64,000 bases of DNA from NCBI GenBank assembly GCA_964412785.1, contig CAYPQD010000005.1:23293-87292 (forward strand). The letters are read 5' to 3'. Made by a program: the position numbers and the translations under genes. Of this stretch, positions 1 through 8,415 are shown piece by piece (within the stretch, counting starts at the first letter, position 1; every line of letters starts with the position of its first letter). The DNA is from UBA5336 sp964412785 (GTDB taxonomy: Bacteria > Pseudomonadota > Alphaproteobacteria > Caulobacterales > Hyphomonadaceae). Below the pieces are notes generated by a model. The model was not told the DNA's origin and ran no database searches. It was given only the letters and a program-made list of their open reading frames with translations.

Positions 1-1
1 G

Positions 2-466
2 CTTGCGATCCTCAGCGACGCGGCGGGCCCGCCGCATGGCATTGTCGCCGGCCAGGCCTGGGAGAGCGAGGACGCGATCGACCTCAAGGCCTATCACCGG
101 GCCAAGACCGGCGCGCTGTTCGTCGCCGCTGCCATGTCGGGCGCGGCCGCCGTTGGCCAGGACCCGATGGGCTGGCGCACCCTAGGTGACCGTCTGGGAG
201 AGGCTTACCAGGTTGCCGACGATATTCGCGACATGGCGCTCGACAGCGCCGCCCTCGGCAAGCCGGCAGGCCAGGACGCCTTGAATGATCGCCCGAACGC
301 AGTCGCCGCCCTCGGCCTGCGCGGTGCGCTCGCCGAGCTGCGTGGCCTGATAGAGGATGCGGTGGCCGCCATTCCCGACTGCCCGGGCGCGCCGGCGCTG
401 CGGAGCCTCGTCAGGGCCCAGTCGACCCGGCTGATGCCGGAAAGCCTGCTGCGCGCCGTCGCGTGA
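2..466 (+). CDS. crtE: Geranylgeranyl diphosphate synthase, 3' end only
   Basis: C-terminal part of an isoprenyl diphosphate synthase. The reading frame is open from the first bases of the window, so the 5' part lies outside. The second aspartate-rich motif is visible as VADDIRD, followed by the GKPAGQDALNDRPNAV segment typical of CrtE. The enzyme makes GGPP for carotenoids and for the geranylgeranyl tail of bacteriochlorophyll. Its stop codon overlaps the start of crtF in a GTGA arrangement, indicating a crtEF transcript. Family assignment is firm; only about 154 residues can be seen. Confidence 0.9.
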   Translation, partial: LAILSDAAGPPHGIVAGQAWESEDAIDLKAYHRAKTGALFVAAAMSGAAAVGQDPMGWRTLGDRLGEAYQVADDIRDMALDSAALGKPAGQDALNDRPNAVAALGLRGALAELRGLIEDAVAAIPDCPGAPALRSLVRAQSTRLMPESLLRAVA

Positions 467-1608
467 GCCCGGCTACCGGCGTGGCAAACCGGCGGCCGCG
501 GGCGGCCCTGTCTCGCCGGGTACGCAGCGTCCGCCATGCCCTGCTCAAGAGCCCGCGCTTCCAGGCGCTGGCGACAGCCTTCCCGCTGACCCGGCCGCTC
601 GCCCGGCGCAATGCGTCGGGCCTGTTCGCCCTTTGCACGGGTTTCGTGCATTCGCAGGTGCTACTGGCCTGCGTGCGGCTGTCACTGTTCGACCATGTGC
701 GCAGCGGGCCGCGCTCGGTGGAAGACCTTTCCGCGCTGACCGGCCTGCCGGTGGATGGTACCGACCGCCTCGCCCGGGCCGCAGCCTCGCTGAAGCTGCT
801 CACGCGCGAGGACGACGGGCGGTATGGCCTCGGCGACCTAGGCGCAGCGCTCCTCGGCAACCCGTCGGTGTTCGCGATGGTCCGCCACCATGGCGACTTC
901 TATCAGGACCTTGCCGACCCCGTTGCGCTGCTGCGGGGGCGCTCCCGGGAGACGCGGCTTGCCCGGTTCTGGGGCTATGCCGGCGCTGAGGACCCGGTCG
1001 CAGAGACCCGAGCGGACGCCGGCGCCTATTCGGACCTGATGGCCGACACCCAAGCCTTCATCGCTGGCGAGGTCCTGGCAGCCTATCCGGTCGGCCAGCA
1101 CCGTCGGCTTGTCGACCTCGGCGGCGGGTCGGGAACTTTTGCCTTGGCGGCGGCGAAGGCTGCGCCGGACCTCGATGTCACCGTCTGCGACCTGCCGGCC
1201 GTCGCCGCGCTGGCCGGTGCGCGTCTGCAGGCGGCCGGACTGGACGGACGGGCCCGGGCGGTCGGCAGCAATTTCTTCGACGATCCCCTCCCGGACGGCG
1301 CCGACCTGATGACGCTTGTGCGTATCCTGCACGACCATGACGACACACCGGTGCAGCACCTTCTGATCCGCGTGCGCGCGGCGCTGGCGCCCGGCGGTAC
1401 ATTGCTGATCGCCGAACCGATGGCCGGTACGCGCGGCGCCGAAGCCATGGGTGAGAGCTATTTCGGCCTCTATCTCTGGGCCATGGGCAGCGGCCGGCCG
1501 CGCACGTGCGCAGAGCTCGAAGCCCTCCTGAGAGAGGCCGGCTTCACCGAGATCCGGGAGCGGCGAACGCGCCTGCCGCTGCTTGTGCGTGTCCTTGCAG
1601 CGTCCTGA
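463..1608 (+). CDS. crtF: Hydroxyneurosporene O-methyltransferase
   Basis: SAM-dependent methyltransferase of 381 residues. It has an N-terminal winged-helix dimerisation region and a Rossmann motif VDLGGGSGTFAL around residue 215. CrtF methylates the hydroxyl of hydroxyneurosporene-type carotenoids, giving the methoxylated carotenoids of the spheroidene or spirilloxanthin pathway. The GTG start overlaps the crtE stop by four bases. The first 40 residues are arginine-rich and poorly conserved in the family, so the exact start is less sure than the identity. The position between crtE and bchC matches other alphaproteobacterial photosynthesis clusters. Confidence 0.9.
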   Translation: MSPATGVANRRPRAALSRRVRSVRHALLKSPRFQALATAFPLTRPLARRNASGLFALCTGFVHSQVLLACVRLSLFDHVRSGPRSVEDLSALTGLPVDGTDRLARAAASLKLLTREDDGRYGLGDLGAALLGNPSVFAMVRHHGDFYQDLADPVALLRGRSRETRLARFWGYAGAEDPVAETRADAGAYSDLMADTQAFIAGEVLAAYPVGQHRRLVDLGGGSGTFALAAAKAAPDLDVTVCDLPAVAALAGARLQAAGLDGRARAVGSNFFDDPLPDGADLMTLVRILHDHDDTPVQHLLIRVRAALAPGGTLLIAEPMAGTRGAEAMGESYFGLYLWAMGSGRPRTCAELEALLREAGFTEIRERRTRLPLLVRVLAAS

Positions 1609-1722
1609 CACGCAGCACGAGACCGGCAACCGGGCGCCCGCAGGCCTTGCGGCTTAATCGCCACGCATTCGCCGTTCCGGAGCGCGGATTGAAGACCCTT
1701 CCGGGCCTGTCAATCCGGTATT

Positions 1723-1740
1723 TGTCCGGAGAATTGGACG
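1723..1740. promoter_or_regulatory. Upstream PpsR-like half-matching dyad before bchC
   Basis: TGTCCGGAGAATTGGACG is an imperfect dyad (TGTCC/GGACG) with TGT-N12-ACG spacing, one base off the PpsR/CrtJ consensus TGT-N12-ACA. It sits 42 bases, about four helical turns, upstream of the canonical site at 1765-1782. PpsR binds cooperatively to paired sites, so this could be the second site. That role is inference. Confidence 0.4.
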
Positions 1741-1750
1741 TTCTTTTTCG

Positions 1751-1782
1751 TTGACACTCTTAACTGTCAACTTATGATGACA
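1751..1782 (+). promoter_or_regulatory. bchC promoter with overlapping canonical PpsR operator
   Basis: A sigma-70-like promoter is visible: -35 TTGACA at 1751-1756, a 16-base spacer, and -10 TATGAT at 1773-1778. Over the -10 lies TGTCAACTTATGATGACA (1765-1782), an exact TGT-N12-ACA PpsR/CrtJ site. This predicts aerobic repression of the bchCXYZ-pufBALM operon by the PpsR encoded at 13809-15230. The predicted transcription start is near 1785, which bears on the bchC start codon. Confidence 0.75.
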
Positions 1783-1785
1783 CTC

Positions 1786-2802
1786 ATGAGCTTGGACAGT
1801 CCCATTCCCCTCGGCGCGACGGATCGGACCGCCGATGAGGCGGCCCGTTCTCCCGACCTTCCGGAAGGCCTGGCGTGCGATGCGGTCGTCTTCGAAGGCG
1901 CGCGCCGCCTGTCGGTGCGCCCGCTGACCCTCGCGCGGCCCAGCGCCGATGACCTCGTGGTCGATATCCACTGGAGCGGCATCAGCACCGGCACCGAGCG
2001 CCTGTTGTGGGCCTCCGACATGCCGCCCTTTCCGGGCCTGAGCTATCCGCTGGTGCCCGGCTATGAGGCGGTCGGTGTCATCGCCGAATCGCCTGGCAAC
2101 CCGGCCCGCATCGGCGAGAGCGTGTTCGTCCCGGGATCGAAAGCCTTCCAGGAGGCCGCCGGCCTGTTCGGCGCCTCCGCCTCGCGACTGGTCGTGCCGG
2201 CAGACCGGGTGACCCGCCTGCCCGATGGCCTTGGCGCGGATGGCGCCCTGCTGGCGCTGGCGGCCACAGCCCATCATGCGATCGTGCGCGGCGCCCGCCC
2301 GCCTGAGCTTGTCATTGGCCATGGTGTGCTGGGCCGGCTGGTCGCGCGGATAACCCTCGCCATGGGACACGGCGTGCCGACGGTCTGGGAGACCAATCCC
2401 GTCCGCCGGGACGCGGCCGACTATCCGGTGGTGCATGCGCGCGCCGATTCGCGTCGCGATTATGCCAGCATATGCGACGTCAGCGGCAGCCTATCGGTCA
2501 TCGACGAGGCGATCGCTCGGCTCTCGCCACGCGGCGAGATCGTGCTTGCCGGGTTCTACACGGGCCGTCCGTCCTTCGCCTTCCCGCCGGCCTTCATGCG
2601 TGAGGCTGCCTTTCTGGTGGCGGCCGAGTGGGATGCAGGCGACCTTGCCGCCGTCCTCGCGCTGCTGGACAGCGGCGCGCTCAGCCTTGACGGGCTGATC
2701 ACTCACCGCGTCCCCGCCACAGAGGCCGAAGCGGCCTACCGGACCGCGTTCGAGGACGCGGCCTGCCTTAAACTTGTACTCGACTGGAGGCCCATCCCAT
2801 GA
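1786..2802 (+). CDS. bchC: Bacteriochlorophyllide a dehydrogenase (3-hydroxyethyl oxidation)
   Basis: BchC oxidises the 3-hydroxyethyl group to the 3-acetyl group late in bacteriochlorophyll a synthesis. It belongs to the zinc-type medium-chain alcohol dehydrogenase family. The conserved segment DIHWSGISTGTERLLWA is followed by YPLVPGYEAVGVI. An upstream in-frame ATG at 1774 lies inside the predicted -10 element and PpsR operator. I therefore place the start at the ATG at 1786, at or next to the predicted transcription start (338 residues). Family similarity begins only about 30 residues in, at CDAVVFEGARRLSV. The stop overlaps bchX by four bases (ATGA). Confidence 0.9.
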   Translation: MSLDSPIPLGATDRTADEAARSPDLPEGLACDAVVFEGARRLSVRPLTLARPSADDLVVDIHWSGISTGTERLLWASDMPPFPGLSYPLVPGYEAVGVIAESPGNPARIGESVFVPGSKAFQEAAGLFGASASRLVVPADRVTRLPDGLGADGALLALAATAHHAIVRGARPPELVIGHGVLGRLVARITLAMGHGVPTVWETNPVRRDAADYPVVHARADSRRDYASICDVSGSLSVIDEAIARLSPRGEIVLAGFYTGRPSFAFPPAFMREAAFLVAAEWDAGDLAAVLALLDSGALSLDGLITHRVPATEAEAAYRTAFEDAACLKLVLDWRPIP

Positions 2803-3809
2803 CCGTTCTCATCGATTCAAGGAGCCGGCAGGCCGAAATGGACAAGGCGCTGCGTGATGAAGCCGCGCTGGAGCCCGACCCGGTAGCAACCGGCGAGGTC
2901 ACGAAGGAAACCCAGATCATCGCCATTTATGGCAAGGGCGGGATCGGCAAATCGTTCACGCTGGCCAATCTCAGTTACATGATGGCCCAACAGGGCAAGA
3001 AGGTCCTGCTGATCGGCTGCGACCCGAAATCGGACACGACATCGCTGCTGTTTGGCGGGCGCGCCTGCCCGACCATCATCGAGACGTCCTCGCGCAAGAA
3101 GGCTGCCGGCGAGGAGGTCGCGATTGGCGATGTCTGCTTCAAGCGCGATGGGGTCTTCGCGATGGAACTCGGCGGGCCGGAAGTCGGCCGTGGCTGCGGC
3201 GGACGGGGCATCATCCACGGCTTTGAACTTCTGGAGAAGCTCGGCTTCCACGACTGGGATTTCGATTATGTCCTGCTGGACTTTCTCGGAGACGTGGTCT
3301 GCGGCGGTTTCGGCCTGCCGATCGCCCGCGACATGTGCCAGAAGGTGATCGTTGTCGGCTCCAACGACCTGCAGTCGCTCTACGTGGCCAACAATGTCTG
3401 CTCCGCGGTGGAGTATTTCCGCAAGCTCGGCGGAAATGTCGGCGTGGCCGGCATGGTGATCAACAAGGATGACGGAACGGGCGAGGCCCACGCCTTTGCC
3501 GAACGGGTCGGCATCCCGGTTCTCTCGGCCATCCCGGCAGACGACGACATCCGTCGCAAGAGCGCCAAATACGAGATCGTCGGCCGGCCCGGAGAGCGCT
3601 GGGCGCCGGTATTCGAGGCGCTGGCAGCAAATATCGCCGGTGCGCCGCCAGTGCACCCAAGCCCGCTCGGCCAGGACGCCCTGCTCGACCTCTTCTCTGC
3701 GGAAGAGACCGGCAAGGACTGGCAGCTGCAGCCGGCGACGATCGACGACATGTGCGGCCCGAACGCCCAGGCCAAGCCCTCCCTGGAAATCATCTACGAG
3801 GCGATCTGA
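2799..3809 (+). CDS. bchX: Chlorophyllide a reductase iron protein subunit X
   Basis: NifH/BchL-like ATPase of 336 residues that passes electrons to the BchYZ component of chlorophyllide a oxidoreductase, which reduces ring B. The P-loop GKGGIGKS starts near residue 45. The cysteines expected to hold the inter-subunit 4Fe-4S cluster are Cys133 (GRGCGGRG) and Cys168 (DVVCGGFG). The last base of its TGA is the first base of the bchY ATG, so translation is coupled. The residue after GKGGIGKS is Phe rather than the Thr of BchL, as is usual for BchX. Confidence 0.97.
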   Translation: MTVLIDSRSRQAEMDKALRDEAALEPDPVATGEVTKETQIIAIYGKGGIGKSFTLANLSYMMAQQGKKVLLIGCDPKSDTTSLLFGGRACPTIIETSSRKKAAGEEVAIGDVCFKRDGVFAMELGGPEVGRGCGGRGIIHGFELLEKLGFHDWDFDYVLLDFLGDVVCGGFGLPIARDMCQKVIVVGSNDLQSLYVANNVCSAVEYFRKLGGNVGVAGMVINKDDGTGEAHAFAERVGIPVLSAIPADDDIRRKSAKYEIVGRPGERWAPVFEALAANIAGAPPVHPSPLGQDALLDLFSAEETGKDWQLQPATIDDMCGPNAQAKPSLEIIYEAI

Positions 3810-5350
3810 TGACCAAGGATCTGGACCTCTCGCCCAGCACCCCGGCGGGCGCTTCGGCCAGCGAGGCTGCGACTGGCTGCCATGCCGGCGCAGAGACCCT
3901 GCGTGAGGCGGCGCGCAAGGCTGGCAAGTCGACCCTTCTCGATCAGTATGCGCGCGACTATCCGGTCGGCCCGCACGACCAGCCCCAGAGCATGTGCCCG
4001 GCCTTCGGCTCGCTGCGCGTCGGCCTGCGGATGCGCCGGACGGCGACGATCCTGTCCGGCTCGGCCTGCTGCGTTTACGGCCTGACCTTCACCTCGCACT
4101 TCTACGGGGCAAAGCGTTCGGTCGGATATGTGCCGTTCAACTCCGAGACCCTCGTCACGGGCAAGCTCTTCGAGGATATCAAGGAGGCAGTGGAGAACAC
4201 CGCAGATCCGGAGCGTTATGACGCGATCATCGTCACCAATCTATGCGTGCCGACGGCGTCCGGCGTGCCACTGCGCCTGTTGCCGCGAGAGATCAATGGC
4301 GTGCGGATCATCGGCATCGACGTGCCGGGCTTCGGCGTGCCGACCCATGCCGAGGCCAAGGACATTCTTGCCGGCGCGATGCTGAAATTTGCCCGCGAGG
4401 AGGCCGAGGCCGGCGCTGTGCCGCGTGCACCGAACGACACCGCTGACCTTCCCAAGGTCACGCTGCTCGGCGAGATGTTCCCCGCCGACCCGGTAATCAT
4501 TGGCCAGATGCTGGCGCCGATGGGGCTCACTGCAGGCGCCAGCGTGCCAACCCGCGAATGGCGCGAGCTCTACACCGCCCTGGATGGCGTGGCCGTTGGC
4601 GCGATCCACCCTTTCTACACCGCAAGCGTGCGCGAGTTCGAGGCCGCCGGCCGGCCGGTCATAGGCTCGGCCCCGGTGGGCCGCGAGGGCACCGCCGACT
4701 GGCTGGCCGCGATCGGCGAGGCGGCGGGCGTTGCGGCGGACAGGATCGCCGCGGCCCAGAACGCCATCCTGCCGGCAATCGATGGCGCGCTGGCCGGCGC
4801 ACGGATCAACGGCCGGATCACCTTGTCGGGCTATGAAGGCTCGGAACTGATCGTGGCACGACTTCTCATCGAAAGCGGCGCCGATGTGCGCTATGTGGGG
4901 ACCGCCTGCCCGCGCACCCGTTTTTCCGACATCGACCGCGAATGGCTCGAGGCGCGCGGCGTCGAGGTCCGCTTCCGCGCCTCGCTGGAAACAGATCTGG
5001 CCGCCTTCGAGGCATTCAAGCCGGACCTTGCCATCGGTACCACGCCGGTGGTCCAGAAGGCCAAGGAGGCGTCCACGCCGGGCCTTTACTTCACCAACCT
5101 GATTTCCGCCCGCCCGCTGATGGGACCTGCCGGCGCCGGCAGCCTCGCCCAGGTCGTCAATGCGGCGATGTCCGGCAAGCCGCGCTTTGACGAGATGCAT
5201 GCCTTCTTCGACGGCGTTGGCCAGGGCGACAGGGCCGGCGTCTGGGAAGACACACCACAGGTGAACGATGCGTTCCGCGCCAAGCAGGCGCGCAAGCGCG
5301 CCATCGCGGCGAAACGCGCCAACGACCTGGAGGAGCCGGTCGGATGCTGA
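3809..5350 (+). CDS. bchY: Chlorophyllide a reductase subunit Y
   Basis: NifD-like subunit of chlorophyllide a oxidoreductase, 513 residues. With BchZ it forms the catalytic NifDK-like tetramer that receives electrons from BchX. Early cysteines consistent with the cluster-binding region are visible at QSMCPAFGSLR and SGSACCVYGLTF. The start ATG overlaps the bchX stop, and the 3' end overlaps bchZ by seven bases. The order bchX-Y-Z is the standard one. Confidence 0.97.
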   Translation: MTKDLDLSPSTPAGASASEAATGCHAGAETLREAARKAGKSTLLDQYARDYPVGPHDQPQSMCPAFGSLRVGLRMRRTATILSGSACCVYGLTFTSHFYGAKRSVGYVPFNSETLVTGKLFEDIKEAVENTADPERYDAIIVTNLCVPTASGVPLRLLPREINGVRIIGIDVPGFGVPTHAEAKDILAGAMLKFAREEAEAGAVPRAPNDTADLPKVTLLGEMFPADPVIIGQMLAPMGLTAGASVPTREWRELYTALDGVAVGAIHPFYTASVREFEAAGRPVIGSAPVGREGTADWLAAIGEAAGVAADRIAAAQNAILPAIDGALAGARINGRITLSGYEGSELIVARLLIESGADVRYVGTACPRTRFSDIDREWLEARGVEVRFRASLETDLAAFEAFKPDLAIGTTPVVQKAKEASTPGLYFTNLISARPLMGPAGAGSLAQVVNAAMSGKPRFDEMHAFFDGVGQGDRAGVWEDTPQVNDAFRAKQARKRAIAAKRANDLEEPVGC

Positions 5351-6798
5351 TCCAGGATCATGACCGCGCCGGGGGCTATTGGGGCTCTGTTTACGTCTTC
5401 GCCGCGGTGAAGGGGTTGCAGGTGGTGATCGACGGCCCGGTTGGCTGCGAGAACCTGCCGGTGACGTCGGTGCTGCATTACACCGACGCCCTGCCGCCCC
5501 ACGAACTGCCGATCGTCGTTACCGGCCTGGCTGAGGAGGAACTCGGCAAGGACGGCACCGAAGGCGCCATGAAGCGCGCCCGCGAGGCGCTGGACCCGGA
5601 CTTGCCGGCCGTGGTCGTCACCGGCTCGATCGCAGAAATGATCGGCGGCGGGGTGACGCCGCAGGGCTCCAACATCCAGCGCTTCCTGCCGCGCACCATC
5701 GACGAGGACCAGTGGCAGAGCGCCGACCGCGCGCTCCTCTGGCTGTGGACGGAATACGCCCAGACCAAGGGCCGCGACCCCAAACCGCGCAAGAAGCCGG
5801 ACGGAGCCAGACCCTCGGTCAACATCATCGGGCCGAGCTATGGCATGTTCAACATGCCCTCAGACCTCGCCGAGATTCGCCGGCTGGTCGAGGGTATCGG
5901 CGCTGAGGTGAACCTCGTCTTCCCGCTTGGTGCCCACATTGAGGAGACGCGCCGACTCATCGATGCCGATGCCAGTATCTGCCTCTACCGGGAGTTCGGC
6001 CGCGCGCTGTGCGAGGCGATCGGCAAGCCCTATCTGCAGGCGCCGATAGGGCTGCATTCGACGACCAAGTTCTTGCGCCGTCTCGGCGAGATCCTCGACC
6101 TCGACCCGGAGCCCTTCATCGAGCGGGAAAAGCACACGACCCTGAAGCCGCTGTGGGACCTGTGGCGCTCCGTTACCCAGGACTTCTTCGCCACAGCGAG
6201 TTTCGGCATTGTCGCCAATGAGACCTATGCGCGCGGCGTTCGCAACTATCTGGAGACCGATCTCGGCCTTCCTTGCGCGTTCTCCCGGTCACGGGTCGCC
6301 GGCCGCAAGCCGGACAATGACGCGGTGCGCGAGGCTTTCCGCGAGGCGGCCCCGCTGGTTGTCTTCGGCAGCTTCAATGAACGCATGTACCTGCAGGAGA
6401 CCGGCGCGCGCTCGGCCTACATCCCCGCCTCCTTTCCCGGCGCGGTGATCCGGCGCCACACCGGCACGCCCTTCATGGGCTATAGCGGTGCGACCTACAT
6501 TATCCAGGAGGTCTGCAACGCGCTGTTCGACGCGCTGTTCCACATCCTTCCGCTGGCCCGCGACATGGACGAGGCCGACGCCACGCCCTCGCGGATCGCC
6601 GGGTCGCTGTCCTGGCACGCCGACGCCAGCCGTGCGCTCGACCAGCATGTGGCGCGGTTTCCTGTGCTGACCCGGATTTCCGCAGCAAAGCGGCTGCGTG
6701 ACCTGTGCGAGCGCGAGGCGCGCGCCGCCGGAGAAAGCACGGTCACCGAGGCGCGGGTACGCGCCAGCAGCGCAAGACTATCAGGGGCGCCCGCCTGA
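5344..6798 (+). CDS. bchZ: Chlorophyllide a reductase subunit Z
   Basis: NifK-like subunit of chlorophyllide a oxidoreductase, 484 residues. The N-terminal DGPVGCENLPVTSVLHY segment carries the conserved cysteine of the family. The gene begins inside the end of bchY. A 175-base leader separates it from pufB, and that leader holds no pufQ-like ORF. The co-directional arrangement with bchC-X-Y and puf indicates a superoperon. Confidence 0.97.
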   Translation: MLIQDHDRAGGYWGSVYVFAAVKGLQVVIDGPVGCENLPVTSVLHYTDALPPHELPIVVTGLAEEELGKDGTEGAMKRAREALDPDLPAVVVTGSIAEMIGGGVTPQGSNIQRFLPRTIDEDQWQSADRALLWLWTEYAQTKGRDPKPRKKPDGARPSVNIIGPSYGMFNMPSDLAEIRRLVEGIGAEVNLVFPLGAHIEETRRLIDADASICLYREFGRALCEAIGKPYLQAPIGLHSTTKFLRRLGEILDLDPEPFIEREKHTTLKPLWDLWRSVTQDFFATASFGIVANETYARGVRNYLETDLGLPCAFSRSRVAGRKPDNDAVREAFREAAPLVVFGSFNERMYLQETGARSAYIPASFPGAVIRRHTGTPFMGYSGATYIIQEVCNALFDALFHILPLARDMDEADATPSRIAGSLSWHADASRALDQHVARFPVLTRISAAKRLRDLCEREARAAGESTVTEARVRASSARLSGAPA

Positions 6799-6864
6799 AG
6801 CGGGTGGAGGATGATGGAGCCACCAATCCTGCGATCCGGTCGGGCCAGACGGTCCCCCTCTCAA

Positions 6865-6885
6865 GGCGCTGTCCCGGGCAGCGCC
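6865..6885 (+). other. Hairpin in the bchZ-pufB leader
   Basis: GGCGCTG (6865-6871) can pair with CAGCGCC (6879-6885) across a 7-base loop. No T-run follows, so it is not an intrinsic terminator. It could be an mRNA processing or stability element separating bchZ from the abundant pufBA message; this function is inferred from other puf operons. Confidence 0.4.
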
Positions 6886-6973
6886 CCATCAGCTTCGGCG
6901 ATTTCCGCCGGACGATGCCCAGACCGCAGGGCAGGATTGCGGCAACGGCCCAAGGCCAAACAAGGAGGCAAAT

Positions 6974-7204
6974 ATGGCCAGTGACACGACCGAAAGGTCA
7001 GAGACGTTGTCGGGACTGACACCGTCGGAGGCTCAGGAATTCCACAAGGCATTCATGATGAGCTTCATCCTGTTCACCCTGATCGCCGTGGTGGCCCACA
7101 TCCTGGTGTGGATGTGGCGTCCGTGGATCCCGGGCCCTGATGGCTATGCGGCCATCGAAGAGGGCGTGCGGTTCGCCGGCACTTTCCTGAAAACCCTGGC
7201 TTAA
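6974..7204 (+). CDS. pufB: LH1 antenna beta polypeptide with extended C-terminus
   Basis: Single-span bacteriochlorophyll-binding antenna protein of the core complex. His42 in VVAHILVW is the expected bacteriochlorophyll ligand, His24 (QEFHKAF) lies 18 residues before it, and the aromatic end motif WMWRPW follows. A strong ribosome site (AAGGAGG) precedes the ATG. At 76 residues it is about 25 longer than classical LH1 beta chains: after RPW it continues with IPGPDGYAAIEEG and a further 15 residues. The role of this tail is unknown. Confidence 0.95.
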   Translation: MASDTTERSETLSGLTPSEAQEFHKAFMMSFILFTLIAVVAHILVWMWRPWIPGPDGYAAIEEGVRFAGTFLKTLA

Positions 7205-7217
7205 GGAGTACGACGCC

Positions 7218-7406
7218 ATGTGGAGACTTTGGCTTCTTTTCGACCCGCGCAGGATGCTTGTCGCTCTGGCGATCTTCCTGTTCACGCTGGCGATCCTCAT
7301 TCACTTCATCCTCCTCAGCACCGAGCGCTTCAACTGGCTCGGCACCGGTCCGGCCGCGCAGGCTGCGATCACGCTGGAGGTGGGCGAGGCGAGCGATCTC
7401 GCCTGA
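7218..7406 (+). CDS. pufA: LH1 antenna alpha polypeptide
   Basis: Core antenna alpha chain of 62 residues. The N-terminal MWRLWLLFDPRR amphipathic segment is followed by one membrane span. His29 (LAILIHFILLSTERFNWL) should coordinate bacteriochlorophyll, and Trp40 is in the usual hydrogen-bonding region. The C-terminus after FNWL adds about 21 mostly polar and small residues. The gene starts 13 bases after pufB and is followed by a long intercistronic hairpin. Confidence 0.96.
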   Translation: MWRLWLLFDPRRMLVALAIFLFTLAILIHFILLSTERFNWLGTGPAAQAAITLEVGEASDLA

Positions 7407-7411
7407 TCCAT

Positions 7412-7454
7412 TCGGACGGGCGGTCGCGCCCACCGGCGTGTCCGGCCCGTCCGA
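7412..7454 (+). other. pufA-pufL intercistronic stem-loop
   Basis: A perfect 10-bp stem pairs TCGGACGGGC (7412-7421) with GCCCGTCCGA (7445-7454), with a 23-base loop. A second small palindrome, CCGCTCGAGCGG, lies at 7468-7479. In Rhodobacter, hairpins at this position protect pufBA mRNA from 3' exonucleases and set the excess of LH1 over reaction centre. The same role is likely here. Confidence 0.65.
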
Positions 7455-7570
7455 CCCAGTTTCAACCCCGCTCGAGCGGATATCGGCGCCTTTGTGCTTG
7501 TCATGCGTGACAATGCCTTCCGAAGACCCCCCTCGCCGCATCGGAGCCTGAACGAAAGGAGACGCAAACC

Positions 7571-8401
7571 ATGGCGCTCTTGAGTTTTGAACGGAAGTAT
7601 CGCGTTCGCGGCGGCACCCTGATCGGTGGCGACCTGTTCGATTTCTGGGTTGGTCCGTTCTATGTCGGTTTCTTCGGCGTGACGACCGCCTTTTTCGCCG
7701 TTCTCGGCACGGCCCTGATCTTCTGGGGCGCAGCACTGGGCGACACCTGGAACCCCTGGCTGATCAGCATCAACCCGCCCGATATCAGCTATGGCCTCGC
7801 CTTCGCCCCCCTGACAGAGGGCGGCCTGTGGCAACTGATCACCGTGTGCGCGATCGGCGCATTCGGCTCCTGGATCCTTCGCGAGGTCGAGATCTGTCGC
7901 AAGCTCGGCATGGGCTACCACGTGCCTTTTGCCTTCGGTGTGGCCGTCTTTGCCTATGTGACGCTGGTGGTCATCCGCCCCGTGCTCATGGGCGCGTGGG
8001 GGCATGGTTTCCCCTATGGCATCATGAGCCATTTGGACTGGGTGTCGTATACCGGCTACCAGTACGGCAACTTCCACTACAACCCTGCCCATATGGTGGC
8101 GATCACGTTCTTCTTCACCACCACGCTTGCACTCGCTCTGCATGGCGGCGCCGTCCTGTCGGCGACCAATCCCGGCAAGGGCGAGGTCGTTAAGGACCCG
8201 GAGCACGAGAACTCGTTCTTCCGCGACCTGCAGGGTTATTCTGTGGGCACCCTCGGCATCCACCGGGTCGGCCTGTTCCTGGCACTCAATGCCGGGTTCT
8301 GGAGCGCAGTCTGCATTGTGATCTCCGGTCCGCTGTATGAGGGCTCCTGGGTCGAGTGGTGGAATGGCTGGCGCAACCTGCCGATCTGGCGGATGCAATA
8401 A
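7571..8401 (+). CDS. pufL: Photosynthetic reaction centre L subunit
   Basis: Five-span reaction-centre core subunit, 276 residues. Recognisable ligands, numbered from the initiator Met, are His154 (IMSHLDW) and His174 (NPAHM) for bacteriochlorophylls, and His191 (ALHGG) and His231 (GIHRVG) for the non-haem iron near QB. The start is well supported by AAAGGAGA before the ATG. It follows the 164-base pufA-pufL spacer and leads into pufM after 14 bases. Confidence 0.98.
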   Translation: MALLSFERKYRVRGGTLIGGDLFDFWVGPFYVGFFGVTTAFFAVLGTALIFWGAALGDTWNPWLISINPPDISYGLAFAPLTEGGLWQLITVCAIGAFGSWILREVEICRKLGMGYHVPFAFGVAVFAYVTLVVIRPVLMGAWGHGFPYGIMSHLDWVSYTGYQYGNFHYNPAHMVAITFFFTTTLALALHGGAVLSATNPGKGEVVKDPEHENSFFRDLQGYSVGTLGIHRVGLFLALNAGFWSAVCIVISGPLYEGSWVEWWNGWRNLPIWRMQ

Positions 8402-8415
8402 AGGACCTGACAATC

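Noticed and set aside
1774..1785. ATG at 1774 as the bchC start
   Set aside because: It lies in the predicted -10 and PpsR operator, upstream of the expected transcription start.
6799..6973. Possible pufQ before pufB
   Set aside because: No reading frame with PufQ features exists in these 175 bases.
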